DNA of 37,828 nucleotides, from the NCBI RefSeq assembly GCF_900176485.1, contig NZ_FWYD01000028.1, forward strand, positions 1 to 37,828, read 5' to 3'. The stretch comes from Primorskyibacter flagellatus (GTDB taxonomy: Bacteria; Pseudomonadota; Alphaproteobacteria; Rhodobacterales; Rhodobacteraceae). Made by a program: the position numbers and the translations under genes. This document shows, piece after piece, positions 8,043 through 16,490 of this stretch (position 1 is the first letter of the stretch; the number at the start of each line of letters is the position of its first letter). The notes below the pieces were generated by a model that saw only the letters and a list, made by a program, of their open reading frames with translations, was not told the DNA's origin and did not search any database.

Positions 8043-9425
8043 TCACCGGTGAGAGCGGTCGAGTTTGTTTTCCATGTAAACCGAATATCGCGACATGCTG
8101 AAACAGAAGATCCAGTAGATCAGGGCGATGACAAGATAGCCGGTATAGGCGGTGGTCGGCGTCGACCATTCGGGATCTTTCAGCGTGGCCGACAGGATGC
8201 CCAGCAGGTCGAAAATCGAGATGATCAGGACCAGCGTCGTATCCTTGAACAGGCCGATAAAGGTGTTAACGATGCCCGGAATGACGGTGGTCAGCGCTTG
8301 CGGCATGATGATCAGGCGCATCTGCTGCCAGAAGCTGAGGCCCAGTGACATGCCGCCTTCGTACTGGCCCTTGGGGATGGCCTGAAGGCCGCCGCGGATC
8401 ACCTCTGCCATATAGGCCGAGGCGAACAGGACGACACCGATCATGGCGCGCAACAGTTTGTTGAAGTCCACACCCGGTTCCAGGAAGTAGGGCAGCATCG
8501 CGCTGGCGAAGAACAGCACCGAGATCAGCGGAATGCCCCGCACCACCTCGATGAAGATGATCGAGCTGTAGCGGATGATCGGTGCATTGGACTGACGCCC
8601 CAGTGCCAGAAGCATCCCCACGGGCAAGGAAATCACGATGCCGAAGATTGCCACAACCAGTGTGATGGTCAGGCCACCCCATTTGTTGGTCTCGACGACC
8701 TCTGTGCCAAGCGCCAGGTCCAGCGCCATCGTCACCAGCGGCAGCCCCGCGAAGATACCCAGCACGATGGCGGCCATCAACAGGGCAGGTGCCATTGCGT
8801 TGACCACGTCGCCGTATCTGTCGGAACGTGCCAGCCACCAGCCCGCGAAGGCGATACCGGCCAGGATCAGCGGAAACCAGACGCCGGAAACGATCTGGCC
8901 AATGTCACCCTCATGCTCGATCGGCATGCCGTTCAGCAGTACAAAGGCGATGACCGGATAGGCAAACAGCATAAACAGGGCGACCTTGCCCCGGTGCGGC
9001 AGGGGGAAGACAAGCCATGCGATGCCGATGGCCAGCATTCCCATGCAGACATTCACCCGCCAGACCTCTTCCGGGGGATAGAACCCATACATGAACTGAT
9101 ACCACTTGGCCTTTACATAGGGCCAGCAGGCACCGGCCTCGTCAAGGCAGGCGTCGCGTTTCAGGCCTTCGGGATCGAAGAAAGTGGCCGAAAAGAGCGC
9201 GAAATCCAGAACCGTCCAGATCATCCAGATCAGCGCATAGCCGGTGAAGATTGTGATGACCGTCATCAGAAGTGATATGACAGCCTTGCCCGGTGTCGCG
9301 TAATCGGCCATCGAGGCGAAGATGTTCTTCCACAGCCAGGCGCGGGGCCCGATCTGGGAGGAAGGGGCCTCCATCAGGGGGGCATCTTCGGTGCGGACGA
9401 AAGCGGCGTTATGGTGCGTTGTCAT
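8043..9425 (-). CDS. bztC: Polar amino-acid ABC transporter, permease subunit
   Basis: One of two inner-membrane permeases of the Bzt/Aap importer, 460 residues. The C-terminal half has the HisM-type permease fold with the EAA-like loop (EVIRGGLQAIPKGQYEGGMSLGLSFWQQM), which contacts the ATPase. The N-terminal half carries additional membrane segments and the long periplasmic insert with two cysteines (DACLDEAGACW) that distinguishes the Aap/Bzt permeases from shorter homologues. It lies 10 bases downstream of bztB and 11 upstream of bztD, so transcription and translation are probably coupled. The start ATG at 9425 is preceded by GGGAGAGCCAC. Confidence 0.95.
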   Translation of the reverse strand: MTTHHNAAFVRTEDAPLMEAPSSQIGPRAWLWKNIFASMADYATPGKAVISLLMTVITIFTGYALIWMIWTVLDFALFSATFFDPEGLKRDACLDEAGACWPYVKAKWYQFMYGFYPPEEVWRVNVCMGMLAIGIAWLVFPLPHRGKVALFMLFAYPVIAFVLLNGMPIEHEGDIGQIVSGVWFPLILAGIAFAGWWLARSDRYGDVVNAMAPALLMAAIVLGIFAGLPLVTMALDLALGTEVVETNKWGGLTITLVVAIFGIVISLPVGMLLALGRQSNAPIIRYSSIIFIEVVRGIPLISVLFFASAMLPYFLEPGVDFNKLLRAMIGVVLFASAYMAEVIRGGLQAIPKGQYEGGMSLGLSFWQQMRLIIMPQALTTVIPGIVNTFIGLFKDTTLVLIISIFDLLGILSATLKDPEWSTPTTAYTGYLVIALIYWIFCFSMSRYSVYMENKLDRSHR

Positions 9426-9435
9426 GTGGCTCTCC

Positions 9436-10683
9436 CTACCGCTCTACCAGCTTCACGCGGTTGTTGAACCAGTTCATGAAGGCCGATGTCAGCAACGAGA
9501 TCGTCAGGTAGACAAGGATCACGATTGCAATGATCTCGATCGCGCGACCCACCTGATTAAGCGTGGTGCCCGCAAAGACGGCGACCAGTTCGGGATAGCC
9601 GATGGCGGCGGCGAGCGACGAGTTCTTCGTCAGGTTCAGGTATTGCGAGGTCAGCGGAGGGATGATCACCCGGAACGCCTGCGGCAGGATCACCTTGCGC
9701 ATCGCCAGACCGGGCGGCAGCCCAAGCGCGCCTGCGGCCTCGGACTGGCCCTTGGGGACGGCCTGAATGCCCGCGCGGACGATTTCAGCGATGAAGGCGG
9801 CGGTGTAGGTCGTAAGCGCCAGGAACAGCGCAAAGAATTCCGGCGCGATGTAGCTGCCGATGCCATTCTCGAAACCGCGCCGCAGGATCGGCCCCTCTGT
9901 CACGAAGTTGGGCCATTCGATGCCCATCGGGCGGCCGGTCACGAGAAAGACAAGCGTCGGCAGACCGATCAGCAGCGCAACGGTGACAAGACCGACCGGG
10001 CTTTGCTTGCCTGTGCGGTCCTGATTGCGTCTGGCCCACCGGGCAAAGCCCCAGGCCGCGACACAGGCGATAACAAAGGCGATCAGCGTGAAATTGAAAC
10101 CCTCTTCAACCAGCGGATAAGGGCCGTAGATGCCCTTGGAATTGAAGTTGAGCAGTCCGGGTATCAACCACCCTTCTTCGCGCGGTCCGGGTGCCACGAG
10201 GCGCAGCACGGCAGTCCAGAAGAAGATCTGCAACAGTAGCGGCACGTTGCGCAGAAGCTCGATATAGATCGTGGCAAAGGAATTCAGCACGAAGTTATGG
10301 GACAGCCGGAAGATCCCCAGCAGAAAGCCCCAGATCGTGGCAAAGATCACACCCGCGACTGAGATGATCAGAGTGTTGGCGATCGACAGAAGGAACACGT
10401 CCCAGACGGTGTTCTGACCGGCCTCGTAGTCCAGAAGCCAGGTGCCGAACGTGGTGAGAATTTGAATATCGGAAGGGCGGTCGAAAAAGTCGAAACCGAA
10501 TTCGCGGCCCTGTTCTGCCAGGTTTGCACCGGCGTTGCGCACGGCAATGCTGGCAGCGATAATTATCAGAACGGCCAGAATGACCTGAAAGAAGAGCGAT
10601 CGGGCCTTGGCGTCGAAGACAAGCGCGGCCAGACCGCTACGCTCGCTCCGGACGGCGTCATCGCTGTCACTGATGGAGCTCAT
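9436..10683 (-). CDS. bztB: Polar amino-acid ABC transporter, permease subunit
   Basis: The partner permease of bztC, 415 residues. It is a multi-pass inner-membrane protein with the C-terminal EAA loop (EIVRAGIQAVPKGQSEAAGALGLPPGLAM) followed by LPQAFRVIIPPLTSQYLNL. Membrane segments start at about residues 32-50 (LFFQVILAVLIIIAASIAV). It follows bztA after an 86-base spacer that contains a strong stem-loop and a ribosome site GGGGAACC. Homologue length and gene order match Rhodobacter bztB and rhizobial aapQ. Confidence 0.95.
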   Translation of the reverse strand: MSSISDSDDAVRSERSGLAALVFDAKARSLFFQVILAVLIIIAASIAVRNAGANLAEQGREFGFDFFDRPSDIQILTTFGTWLLDYEAGQNTVWDVFLLSIANTLIISVAGVIFATIWGFLLGIFRLSHNFVLNSFATIYIELLRNVPLLLQIFFWTAVLRLVAPGPREEGWLIPGLLNFNSKGIYGPYPLVEEGFNFTLIAFVIACVAAWGFARWARRNQDRTGKQSPVGLVTVALLIGLPTLVFLVTGRPMGIEWPNFVTEGPILRRGFENGIGSYIAPEFFALFLALTTYTAAFIAEIVRAGIQAVPKGQSEAAGALGLPPGLAMRKVILPQAFRVIIPPLTSQYLNLTKNSSLAAAIGYPELVAVFAGTTLNQVGRAIEIIAIVILVYLTISLLTSAFMNWFNNRVKLVER

Positions 10684-10720
10684 ATTGGTTCCCCGTCGAA
10701 TATATTTTTTGTTTTTTTGG

Positions 10721-10749
10721 GAAAGGGACGGGGTTAACCCGTCCCTTTC
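10721..10749 (-). terminator. Intercistronic stem-loop between bztA and bztB
   Basis: A perfect 12-base inverted repeat (GAAAGGGACGGG / CCCGTCCCTTTC) with a 5-base loop, located 21 bases after the bztA stop and before the bztB ribosome site. On the transcribed strand it is followed by an A-rich run rather than a T-run. It is therefore a poor intrinsic terminator and fits better as a 3'-end-protecting or attenuating hairpin, as seen behind other binding-protein genes that need excess expression. The structure is seen directly; the role is inferred. Confidence 0.75.
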
Positions 10750-10769
10750 AAGTTTACACGATCACGTAG

Positions 10770-11783
10770 TTAGCGGATCGGCGGGGCGTACATGAAGCCG
10801 CCGTTGTTCCACAGATTGTTGACGCCGCGATCCAGCTTGAGCGGGGTGTCGGGACCGACGTTGCGGTCATATATCTCGCCGTAGTTGCCAACGGCCTTGA
10901 TCGCGCGTGCGGCCCAATCCTTGGTCAGACCCATCGCAGCACCGTAATCATTGTCGCCCGCGCCCAGGATACGCTGAACGGACGGGTTGTTGGAGCTCAT
11001 CATCTCATCGACATTTTCCGAGGTGATGCCGTATTCTTCAGCTTCGATCAGCGCGTTCAGAACCCAGCGCGACACGCGCTCCCACTCTTTGTCATCGGCG
11101 CGAACCGATGGCCCAAGCGGCTCTTTCGAGATGGTTTCGGGCAGAACGACATGCGCATCCGGATCCGCCAGCTTCAGGCGTTCGGCGGCAACCCCGGACC
11201 GGTCGGTGGTGAAGACATCGCAGCGGCCCGCGCCATAGGCGGCGACAACCTCGTCCGAATTTTCAAGGGCAACCAGTTCGAAGGTCATGTCATGCTGCTT
11301 GAAGTAATCGGTGATGTTCAGTTCGGTCGTGGTGCCGGTATTGGTGCAGATCGTCGCGCCATCAAGTTCCAGCGCCGATGTCACGCCAAGACTTGCGGGC
11401 ACCAACATGCCCTGACCATCGTAATAGCTGATGCCGGTGAAGGTGATCCCCAGATCGGTGTCGCGGGTAATCGTCCAGGTGGTGTTGCGCGACAGGATGT
11501 CGATCTCGCCCGAGGACAGCGCGGTAAAGCGGTCCTTGGCCGACAGTGACACGAATTCGACGGCTTCGGGATCGTCCAGAACGGTTGCTGCCACGGCGCG
11601 GCAATAGTCAACATCCAGTCCGGTCCATTTACCACTGTCATCAGGGGTGGAGAAGCCGGGCAGACCCTGGCTTACACCGCATTTCAGTTTGCCGGCGGCT
11701 TTTACATCATCAAGCGTGCCCGCAGCGGCACCGCCGGCGGCAAGCATGGCAATCGCAGCCAATGGATAAAATTTGGGCGTCAT
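10770..11783 (-). CDS. bztA: Polar amino-acid ABC transporter, periplasmic binding protein
   Basis: The substrate-binding subunit of the importer, 337 residues, exported by a signal peptide (MTPKFYPLAAIAMLAAGGAAAG, cleavage near residue 21). The mature start, TLDDVKAAGKLKCGVSQGLPGFS, and the core SBP_bac_3 features (WTGLDVDYCRAVAA, RNTTWTITRDTDLGITF) are those of Bzt/Aap binding proteins. Two cysteines (CGV and DYC) are conserved in this subgroup. A good ribosome site, GGAGTAAC, precedes the ATG. It is the first gene of the operon and is separated from the permeases by a strong hairpin, which would favour excess of this subunit. The long upstream region should hold the promoter. Confidence 0.96.
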   Translation of the reverse strand: MTPKFYPLAAIAMLAAGGAAAGTLDDVKAAGKLKCGVSQGLPGFSTPDDSGKWTGLDVDYCRAVAATVLDDPEAVEFVSLSAKDRFTALSSGEIDILSRNTTWTITRDTDLGITFTGISYYDGQGMLVPASLGVTSALELDGATICTNTGTTTELNITDYFKQHDMTFELVALENSDEVVAAYGAGRCDVFTTDRSGVAAERLKLADPDAHVVLPETISKEPLGPSVRADDKEWERVSRWVLNALIEAEEYGITSENVDEMMSSNNPSVQRILGAGDNDYGAAMGLTKDWAARAIKAVGNYGEIYDRNVGPDTPLKLDRGVNNLWNNGGFMYAPPIR

Positions 11784-12498
11784 TCAGTTACTCCATGTTG
11801 GTCGTTTTTTAGGGGCATTCAACAGGTTCCCCGGTTTTGGCAGAGCTTGAGGCTCTTTGCCGTGCTTGCGATCCGCCACCAGTCGTCGGAACAAAGGCGA
11901 TTTGCCTGTGATCCGAACCGGTGCGCTTGGCGCGACCCCTTGCAGGTGACTCGACGAATAGCATGCCATTCTTTGTAAAGCGCGATTCGTCGTTCTGTAA
12001 ATCGCCCATTCGCGAAGCGTTCCGGTACAGCCGTGCAGGGGCTGTCTGGCGGGCGTGTCAGGATTTCACGGAGGTAATTGTAACACGTTAAAATATATAT
12101 ATTAATTTCGCCTCACCTTGCGGAATTCCGGACTTTTGGACGGTAAACACCTGTTAACGCGACCGTCAAATTTGCGGGAAAATTACAGATTGTTTCAGCG
12201 ATAACGTTGCGTCAATTTTGTCGCGCGAATGCGGCGGAACCCGGCGGAAAGGTGGTTTTCGCTGCTGCAATTCACGGCGGGCCGTCGGTGTTGACCCTGT
12301 AAAATGGCGCGTGTCTGGGTGGGCTGTGCGGGAAATGGTTTGAGGCCTTTTGTGCGTTTTGTACGCCCGATATGTACAAATGCCTTTGGGGCGCGGTGCC
12401 ACCCGCAAACACGGGTCGGACGCGGGGCTCAGCCGGGGCGGGCCCGCAACGCGCGGCGCGTTCAGATCGTGGTAACCTGTCCGTGCCAGCATTCCCCC
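11784..12498. other. Long gene-free region between bztA and the antitoxin gene
   Basis: About 715 bases with no supportable gene. It separates the divergent bztA promoter side from the plus-strand antitoxin. A markedly AT-rich island lies at about 12086-12110 (alternating A and T after GTTAAAATATAT). It stands out in this GC-rich sequence and is the best candidate core promoter zone for bztABCD, although I could not match a convincing -35/-10 pair. An inverted repeat at 12358-12380 is described separately. Several open frames in the region have no ribosome site or family resemblance. Confidence 0.5.
12358..12380. promoter_or_regulatory. Inverted repeat with YefM-like TGTAC core, possible antitoxin operator
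   Basis: TTTGTAC and GTACAAA form perfect 7-base arms around a 9-base spacer. The right arm contains TGTACA, the core hexamer known from YefM-YoeB operators; the left arm has TGTACG. It lies about 120 bases upstream of a Phd/YefM-like gene, so autoregulation is plausible. The palindrome is seen; operator function is inferred. Confidence 0.4.
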
Positions 12499-12783
12499 AT
12501 GAAGACAGAATATCGCATCACCCCGCTGAGCACCTTCCGCCGCGACTCTGGCCGTTTGACCGAATGGGTCCGGCATTCGGGCGGACGATTGTGGCTGACC
12601 AAACATGGCAAGGCCGTCGCCGCCGTGATCCCGATGTTCCAATGCGAACGGTTGGAGACATGGGAAAGCGTCTCGCTCGCCGAGAAACGCCGCCAGATGG
12701 AGGAAGGCTATGCCCGCTGGAAAGCCGTCAAGGCGCTGAGCGGCGACACGGCAGAACGGGATTTCTGGGATCGGGGGATTTGA
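12499..12783 (+). CDS. Phd/YefM-like antitoxin (prevent-host-death family), no toxin partner
   Basis: A 94-residue protein. The N-terminal half has the Phd/YefM DNA-binding fold pattern: ITPLSTFRRDSGRLTEWVRHSGGRLWLTKHGKAVAAVIP. This includes the typical turn in which a Gly precedes the 'LTKHGKAVAAVIP' strand (compare 'VTRHGKPVAVLVP'). The C-terminal part is helical and charged (EKRRQMEEGYARWKAVKAL), where antitoxins bind toxin. No Doc, YoeB, RelE or other toxin gene follows; the next gene is on the other strand. It may be a solitary regulator or a remnant. The ATG at 12499 lacks a strong ribosome site, so leaderless or weak translation is possible; longer upstream starts look less natural. 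Confidence 0.7.
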   Translation: MKTEYRITPLSTFRRDSGRLTEWVRHSGGRLWLTKHGKAVAAVIPMFQCERLETWESVSLAEKRRQMEEGYARWKAVKALSGDTAERDFWDRGI

Positions 12784-12846
12784 GGACTTGTAGATGAAAA
12801 TGCCGGCTTGCCCATTTCACCCGAGCGCGAAGTCCGCCGACTGCAC

Positions 12847-13521
12847 TCATTCCGGCTCGGGTTCCGTCTCCATCACCTGCAAGCCGACATTGCCGATGAC
12901 GGTGTTGCGCAGGCGGTCTCGGTGCATGAGGACTCCGTCCGAGATGTAGAGCTTTTCGACGTCGAGAATCCACGGGCCGACACCAGGGGAGGCGACGCGG
13001 ATCTTGGCCTCGCTGGCGGTGGCATTCTTGCCCTCAAGGGTCACATAATCGGTGCCGGACGGGATCAGCGCAAACATGGTGGGATCGGAATTGGCGGCGA
13101 GGTTCTGCATGATGTAGAGGATCTCGTCATAGTCGGTGATGCGGTCGGCCTTGAAATAGCAGGCACCTTCGTACCCGCCCAGGGCGACAGCGGTCAGCCC
13201 GGCAATCACGATGGTGACGGGGGCGGTGGCGATGGCCGTCGCGGTGCCAAGCGCACCGGATGCGCCGGTGGCGATACTGGTGCCCGCGGCGGTGGCGCTG
13301 GTGACGCCGGAACTGATCATGGTGGCACCGGTGACGGGATTTTCCAGCGTGTAGGCACCCACGGCCTTGACGCGGTTAGCGGCAGCACTCGCGGCCCCGG
13401 TGGCCACGTCGCGGGCGACGGACCCGGCCTTGCCTGCCATGATGCTGGGGCGGAAATCGCAGACCTCTGCCGCGCTGGTCTGGGCGGTCAGGATCAGGGC
13501 GAGGGTCAGAACCGGGCGCAT
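12847..13521 (-). CDS. Secreted Ala/Gly/Thr-rich protein, function unknown
   Basis: A 224-residue protein with a signal peptide (MRPVLTLALILTAQTSAA, then EVCDF). After a short hydrophilic part it has a long low-complexity stretch of Ala, Gly, Thr and Ser (about 30-110) that ends in a strongly hydrophobic segment (PVTIVIAGLTAVALGGYEGACYF). This could be a membrane hairpin or anchor. The C-terminal 110 residues look globular (DYDEILYIMQNLAANSDPTMFALIPSG). The start at 13521 gives a normal signal peptide; an ATG 15 bases upstream is less likely. No known domain is recognised. It lies about 100 bases downstream of lepA on the same strand. Confidence 0.7.
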   Translation of the reverse strand: MRPVLTLALILTAQTSAAEVCDFRPSIMAGKAGSVARDVATGAASAAANRVKAVGAYTLENPVTGATMISSGVTSATAAGTSIATGASGALGTATAIATAPVTIVIAGLTAVALGGYEGACYFKADRITDYDEILYIMQNLAANSDPTMFALIPSGTDYVTLEGKNATASEAKIRVASPGVGPWILDVEKLYISDGVLMHRDRLRNTVIGNVGLQVMETEPEPE

Positions 13522-13617
13522 ATGTGCCTCCTGCATGGGCGTTTCGGCGCACTCTAGCGGAGTGGTGCCGACCCTTGCAGGGGGATTGCGATCACGATGG
13601 TGTGCGGGCGTGGTGGC

Positions 13618-15420
13618 CTAGCCGTCCATCTTGAGGGCGGAGATGAACGCCTCTTGCGGGATGTCGACCTTGCCGAACTGGCGCATCTTCTTCTTGCCGG
13701 CCTTCTGCTTTTCCAGCAGCTTCTTTTTCCGCGTGGCATCGCCGCCGTAGCATTTCGCGGTCACGTCCTTGCGCAGCGCTGCGAGGGTTTCGCGGGCGAT
13801 GACCTTGCCGCCGATCGCCGCCTGAATGGGGATCTTGAACATATGGCGCGGGATCAGGTCTTTCAGTTTTTCGCACATGGCGCGGCCGCGCATTTCGGCC
13901 CGGTCGCGGTGGACCATGGTGGACAGCGCATCGACGGGTTCGTCGTTGACCAGGATCTGCATCTTGACCAGATTGTCCTGCCGGTAATCCAGCATCTGGT
14001 AGTCGAAGCTGGCATAGCCCTTGGTAACCGATTTCAGGCGGTCGTAGAAATCGAACACCACTTCGTTCAGCGGCAGGTCATAGACGACCATGGCGCGGCT
14101 GCCCGCATAGGTCAGATCCAGCTGTATGCCGCGACGGTCCTGGCAGAGCTTCAACACATCGCCGAGATAGTCGTCCGGGACGAGGATGGTCGCCTTGATG
14201 CGCGGTTCCTGGATATGGTCGATGGTCGAGGGGTCGGGCATGTCGGCGGGGTTGTGCAGTTCAATCTCTGTCCCGTCGCGCATGAAAATCTTGTAGATCA
14301 CCGAGGGCGCGGTGGTGATGAGGTCGATATTGTATTCGCGTTCCAGACGGTCGCGGATGACCTCCAGATGCAGCAGGCCGAGGAAACCGCAGCGGAAGCC
14401 AAAGCCAAGCGCGGCAGAGGTTTCCATTTCCGACGTGAAGGACGCGTCATTCAGGGCGAGTTTTTCGATGGCGTCGCGCATATCCTCGAAATCGGCGGCG
14501 TCGACGGGGAAAAGTCCGCAGAAGACCACCGGAATCGAAGGTTTGAAGCCGGGCAGGGCGGTTTCGCAGCCCTTCTTTTCGGTGGTGATCGTGTCACCGA
14601 CGCGGGTGTCGCGGACCTGCTTGATCTGGGCGGTGATATAGCCGATCTCGCCGGGGCCGAGTTCCGTGACGGCCTGCATGGCGGGCCGGTAGACGCCGAT
14701 CCGGTCGATGTCATAGGTGCCGCCCGTGCGCATCATCTTGATGCGCTGGCCTTTTTTCAGCACGCCGTCGATGACGCGGACAATGACGACGACGCCAAGA
14801 TAGGGATCGTATTTGGAATCGACCAGCATTGCTTTCAGCGGCTTGTCGGGATCGCCCTCATGGGGCGGGGGCAGGCGCTTGACGATCGCCTCCAGCACCG
14901 ACGGGATGCCGATGCCGCTTTTGGCGGAAATCAGGCAGGCATCGGACGCGTCGATGCCAATGACATCCTCGATCTGCTCGGCAACGCGCTCGGGTTCCGC
15001 AGCGGGCAGGTCGATCTTGTTGAGGACCGGGACAATCTCGTGGTCGGCGTCGATGGCGGTGTAGACATTGGCCAATGTCTGCGCCTCGACGCCCTGAGTG
15101 GCATCCACGACCAGCAGCGATCCTTCGACCGCGCGCATGGAGCGGGAGACCTCATAGGCAAAGTCGACATGGCCGGGGGTGTCGATCAGGTTGAGGATAT
15201 AGGTCTCGCCATCTTCCGCGATATACTCGATCCGGACGGTGTTGGCCTTGATGGTGATGCCGCGTTCGCGTTCGATATCCATCGCGTCGAGCAATTGCTC
15301 TTTCATCTCGCGGGCCGAGACGGTGTTCGTGGACTGGATCAGCCGGTCGGCCAGGGTGGATTTCCCGTGGTCGATATGGGCAACGATCGAGAAATTGCGG
15401 ATATGCGAGAGCTTTGTCAT
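13618..15420 (-). CDS. lepA: Elongation factor 4 (ribosomal back-translocase)
   Basis: A translational GTPase that binds stalled ribosomes and promotes back-translocation or remodelling; cytosolic and membrane-associated. It has 600 residues, the usual length. G1 is AHIDHGKST near the N-terminus, with switch regions RGITIKA, G3 DTPGHVDF, G4 NKIDLP and G5 SAKSG. The EF4-specific C-terminal domain ends with [21 protein letters not shown], the conserved basic tail. The start at ATG 15420 gives the conserved [19 protein letters not shown]; longer in-frame extensions upstream are not part of the family. It is divergent from the acylphosphatase gene, with 115 bases between them. Confidence 0.98.
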   Translation of the reverse strand: MTKLSHIRNFSIVAHIDHGKSTLADRLIQSTNTVSAREMKEQLLDAMDIERERGITIKANTVRIEYIAEDGETYILNLIDTPGHVDFAYEVSRSMRAVEGSLLVVDATQGVEAQTLANVYTAIDADHEIVPVLNKIDLPAAEPERVAEQIEDVIGIDASDACLISAKSGIGIPSVLEAIVKRLPPPHEGDPDKPLKAMLVDSKYDPYLGVVVIVRVIDGVLKKGQRIKMMRTGGTYDIDRIGVYRPAMQAVTELGPGEIGYITAQIKQVRDTRVGDTITTEKKGCETALPGFKPSIPVVFCGLFPVDAADFEDMRDAIEKLALNDASFTSEMETSAALGFGFRCGFLGLLHLEVIRDRLEREYNIDLITTAPSVIYKIFMRDGTEIELHNPADMPDPSTIDHIQEPRIKATILVPDDYLGDVLKLCQDRRGIQLDLTYAGSRAMVVYDLPLNEVVFDFYDRLKSVTKGYASFDYQMLDYRQDNLVKMQILVNDEPVDALSTMVHRDRAEMRGRAMCEKLKDLIPRHMFKIPIQAAIGGKVIARETLAALRKDVTAKCYGGDATRKKKLLEKQKAGKKKMRQFGKVDIPQEAFISALKMDG

Positions 15421-15535
15421 GCAAGCCGATATGATGCGGATTGCGACAACGGTCAAGGTGGCACGATGCGGCGGAAACACTTGATATGGGCAGCGCGCGC
15501 GCCAGTTTGACTCTATAGCAGAAGAGGAGATCGCC

Positions 15536-15817
15536 ATGACACGGAAAATTGCAAGAAAGGCGCGGGTGATGGGGCAGGTGCAGGGCGTCGCGTTTCGCAC
15601 CTGGACGCAGGCTGAGGCGCGAAAGCGCGATCTGCACGGTTGGGTCAGGAACAACGATGACGGATCGGTTTCCGCGATGTTCATCGGACCGGAAGACGCG
15701 GTAGAGGAAATGCTGGACCGGCTGCGCGACGGCCCCGGTGCGGCGGCGGTGCGCGACATAGAGGTCGAGAAACTGCCCGCCTCGCCGGATATTTCGGGAT
15801 TCGAGATCACCGGCTGA
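15536..15817 (+). CDS. acyP: Acylphosphatase
   Basis: A small 93-residue cytosolic enzyme that hydrolyses carboxyl-phosphate bonds such as acetyl phosphate. The two signature motifs are present: [13 protein letters not shown], with the phosphate-binding loop and catalytic Arg, and [15 protein letters not shown], with the catalytic Asn in WVRN. The length and alpha/beta pattern are standard. A strong ribosome site, GAGGAG, precedes the ATG at 15536. It is divergent from lepA and is followed by a short hairpin. Confidence 0.93.
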   Translation: MTRKIARKARVMGQVQGVAFRTWTQAEARKRDLHGWVRNNDDGSVSAMFIGPEDAVEEMLDRLRDGPGAAAVRDIEVEKLPASPDISGFEITG

Positions 15818-15819
15818 CA

Positions 15820-15836
15820 GAAACACGGGCTGTTTC
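15820..15836 (+). terminator. Short hairpin just after acyP
   Basis: GAAACA and TGTTTC form a 6-base stem around CGGGC, starting 3 bases after the acyP stop. No T-run follows, so it is at best a weak terminator. Confidence 0.3.
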
Positions 15837-15865
15837 GGCGCGGCGCTGATGTTGTGAATTGAAAT

Positions 15866-15884
15866 CTGTCCATAATTCGGACAG
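15866..15884. promoter_or_regulatory. Palindrome CTGTCC-N7-GGACAG upstream of a lipoprotein gene
   Basis: Perfect 6-base arms around an AT-rich 7-base spacer (ATAATTC). It sits about 75-93 bases upstream of the lipoprotein start and overlaps a possible -35-like TTGAAA at 15859-15864. The arms resemble lux-box half-sites, but the spacing is wrong for a LuxR site. It could be an operator for another dimeric regulator; none is identified. Confidence 0.3.
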
Positions 15885-15958
15885 GATGGATTCAGAGGCA
15901 ATCAGTGTCGGACAAGAGAGGATAACCTCCGCTATCCCGGCACAAGCGGAGCAGTGAA

Positions 15959-16303
15959 ATGCGTTTAGTCATTATGTTTGTGCTGGTATCTGTACTGGCA
16001 AGCTGCGGCGGCGGCAACCGGACTGTCGTGAAATCCGGGGGCGCGGTAATGCGCCTGTCAACCGGACCGATCAGCAAGGCGTGCATGGCCTCTGATCGCA
16101 AGGCGCGTAATCCGCAGCTATGTGGCTGCATCCAGACCGTGGCCAACCAGACGCTTGACGGCGGCGATCAACGCATGGCCGCACGGTTCTTTTCCGACCC
16201 GCATCAGGCGCAGGAAATCCGCCAGTCCGACCGGCTGAACCACGAGGTTTTCTGGAAGAAGTACAAGGCCTTTGCGGGGAACGCCGAGCGTCTTTGCCGG
16301 TAG
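15959..16303 (+). CDS. Small lipoprotein with Cys-rich motif, function unknown
   Basis: A 114-residue protein with a lipoprotein signal, MRLVIMFVLVSVLASC (lipobox L-A-S-C, Cys-16). The mature part has a distinctive core: ISKACMASDRKARN, then QLCGCIQTVANQTL, with three cysteines. It ends in a basic C-terminus with a final Cys. I recall similar proteins in many Rhodobacteraceae, sometimes named arginine transporter in databases without evidence; I would not adopt that name. The ribosome site GGAG lies about 9 bases before the ATG. A palindrome lies in the upstream region. Confidence 0.75.
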   Translation: MRLVIMFVLVSVLASCGGGNRTVVKSGGAVMRLSTGPISKACMASDRKARNPQLCGCIQTVANQTLDGGDQRMAARFFSDPHQAQEIRQSDRLNHEVFWKKYKAFAGNAERLCR

Positions 16304-16490
16304 AGGCAGGCGCTGTTCCCAGCGCTGACTGTCCCCGTGCCTGATCTGTCAGGCCGGTGGTTTTCCCTGTATTAACGAGGCTGCCGCGTGACGACCGGGC
16401 GTGTTTGTCCGCGCTCGGGGCGCGATTGGTGGCTTGACGGGGGGGCGGGTTAGTTTCAGAAAAGATGAAACTGTCTGCGGGGGCAAACCG

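Noticed and set aside
13597-15510. 637-codon plus-strand frame opposite lepA
   Set aside because: Despite its length it is antisense to a fully conserved gene and has a biased His/Asp/Gly composition without domains.
15866-15884. Lux-box reading of CTGTCC...GGACAG
   Set aside because: The spacer is 7 bases; LuxR-type sites with these half-sites have about 4, so the geometry does not fit.
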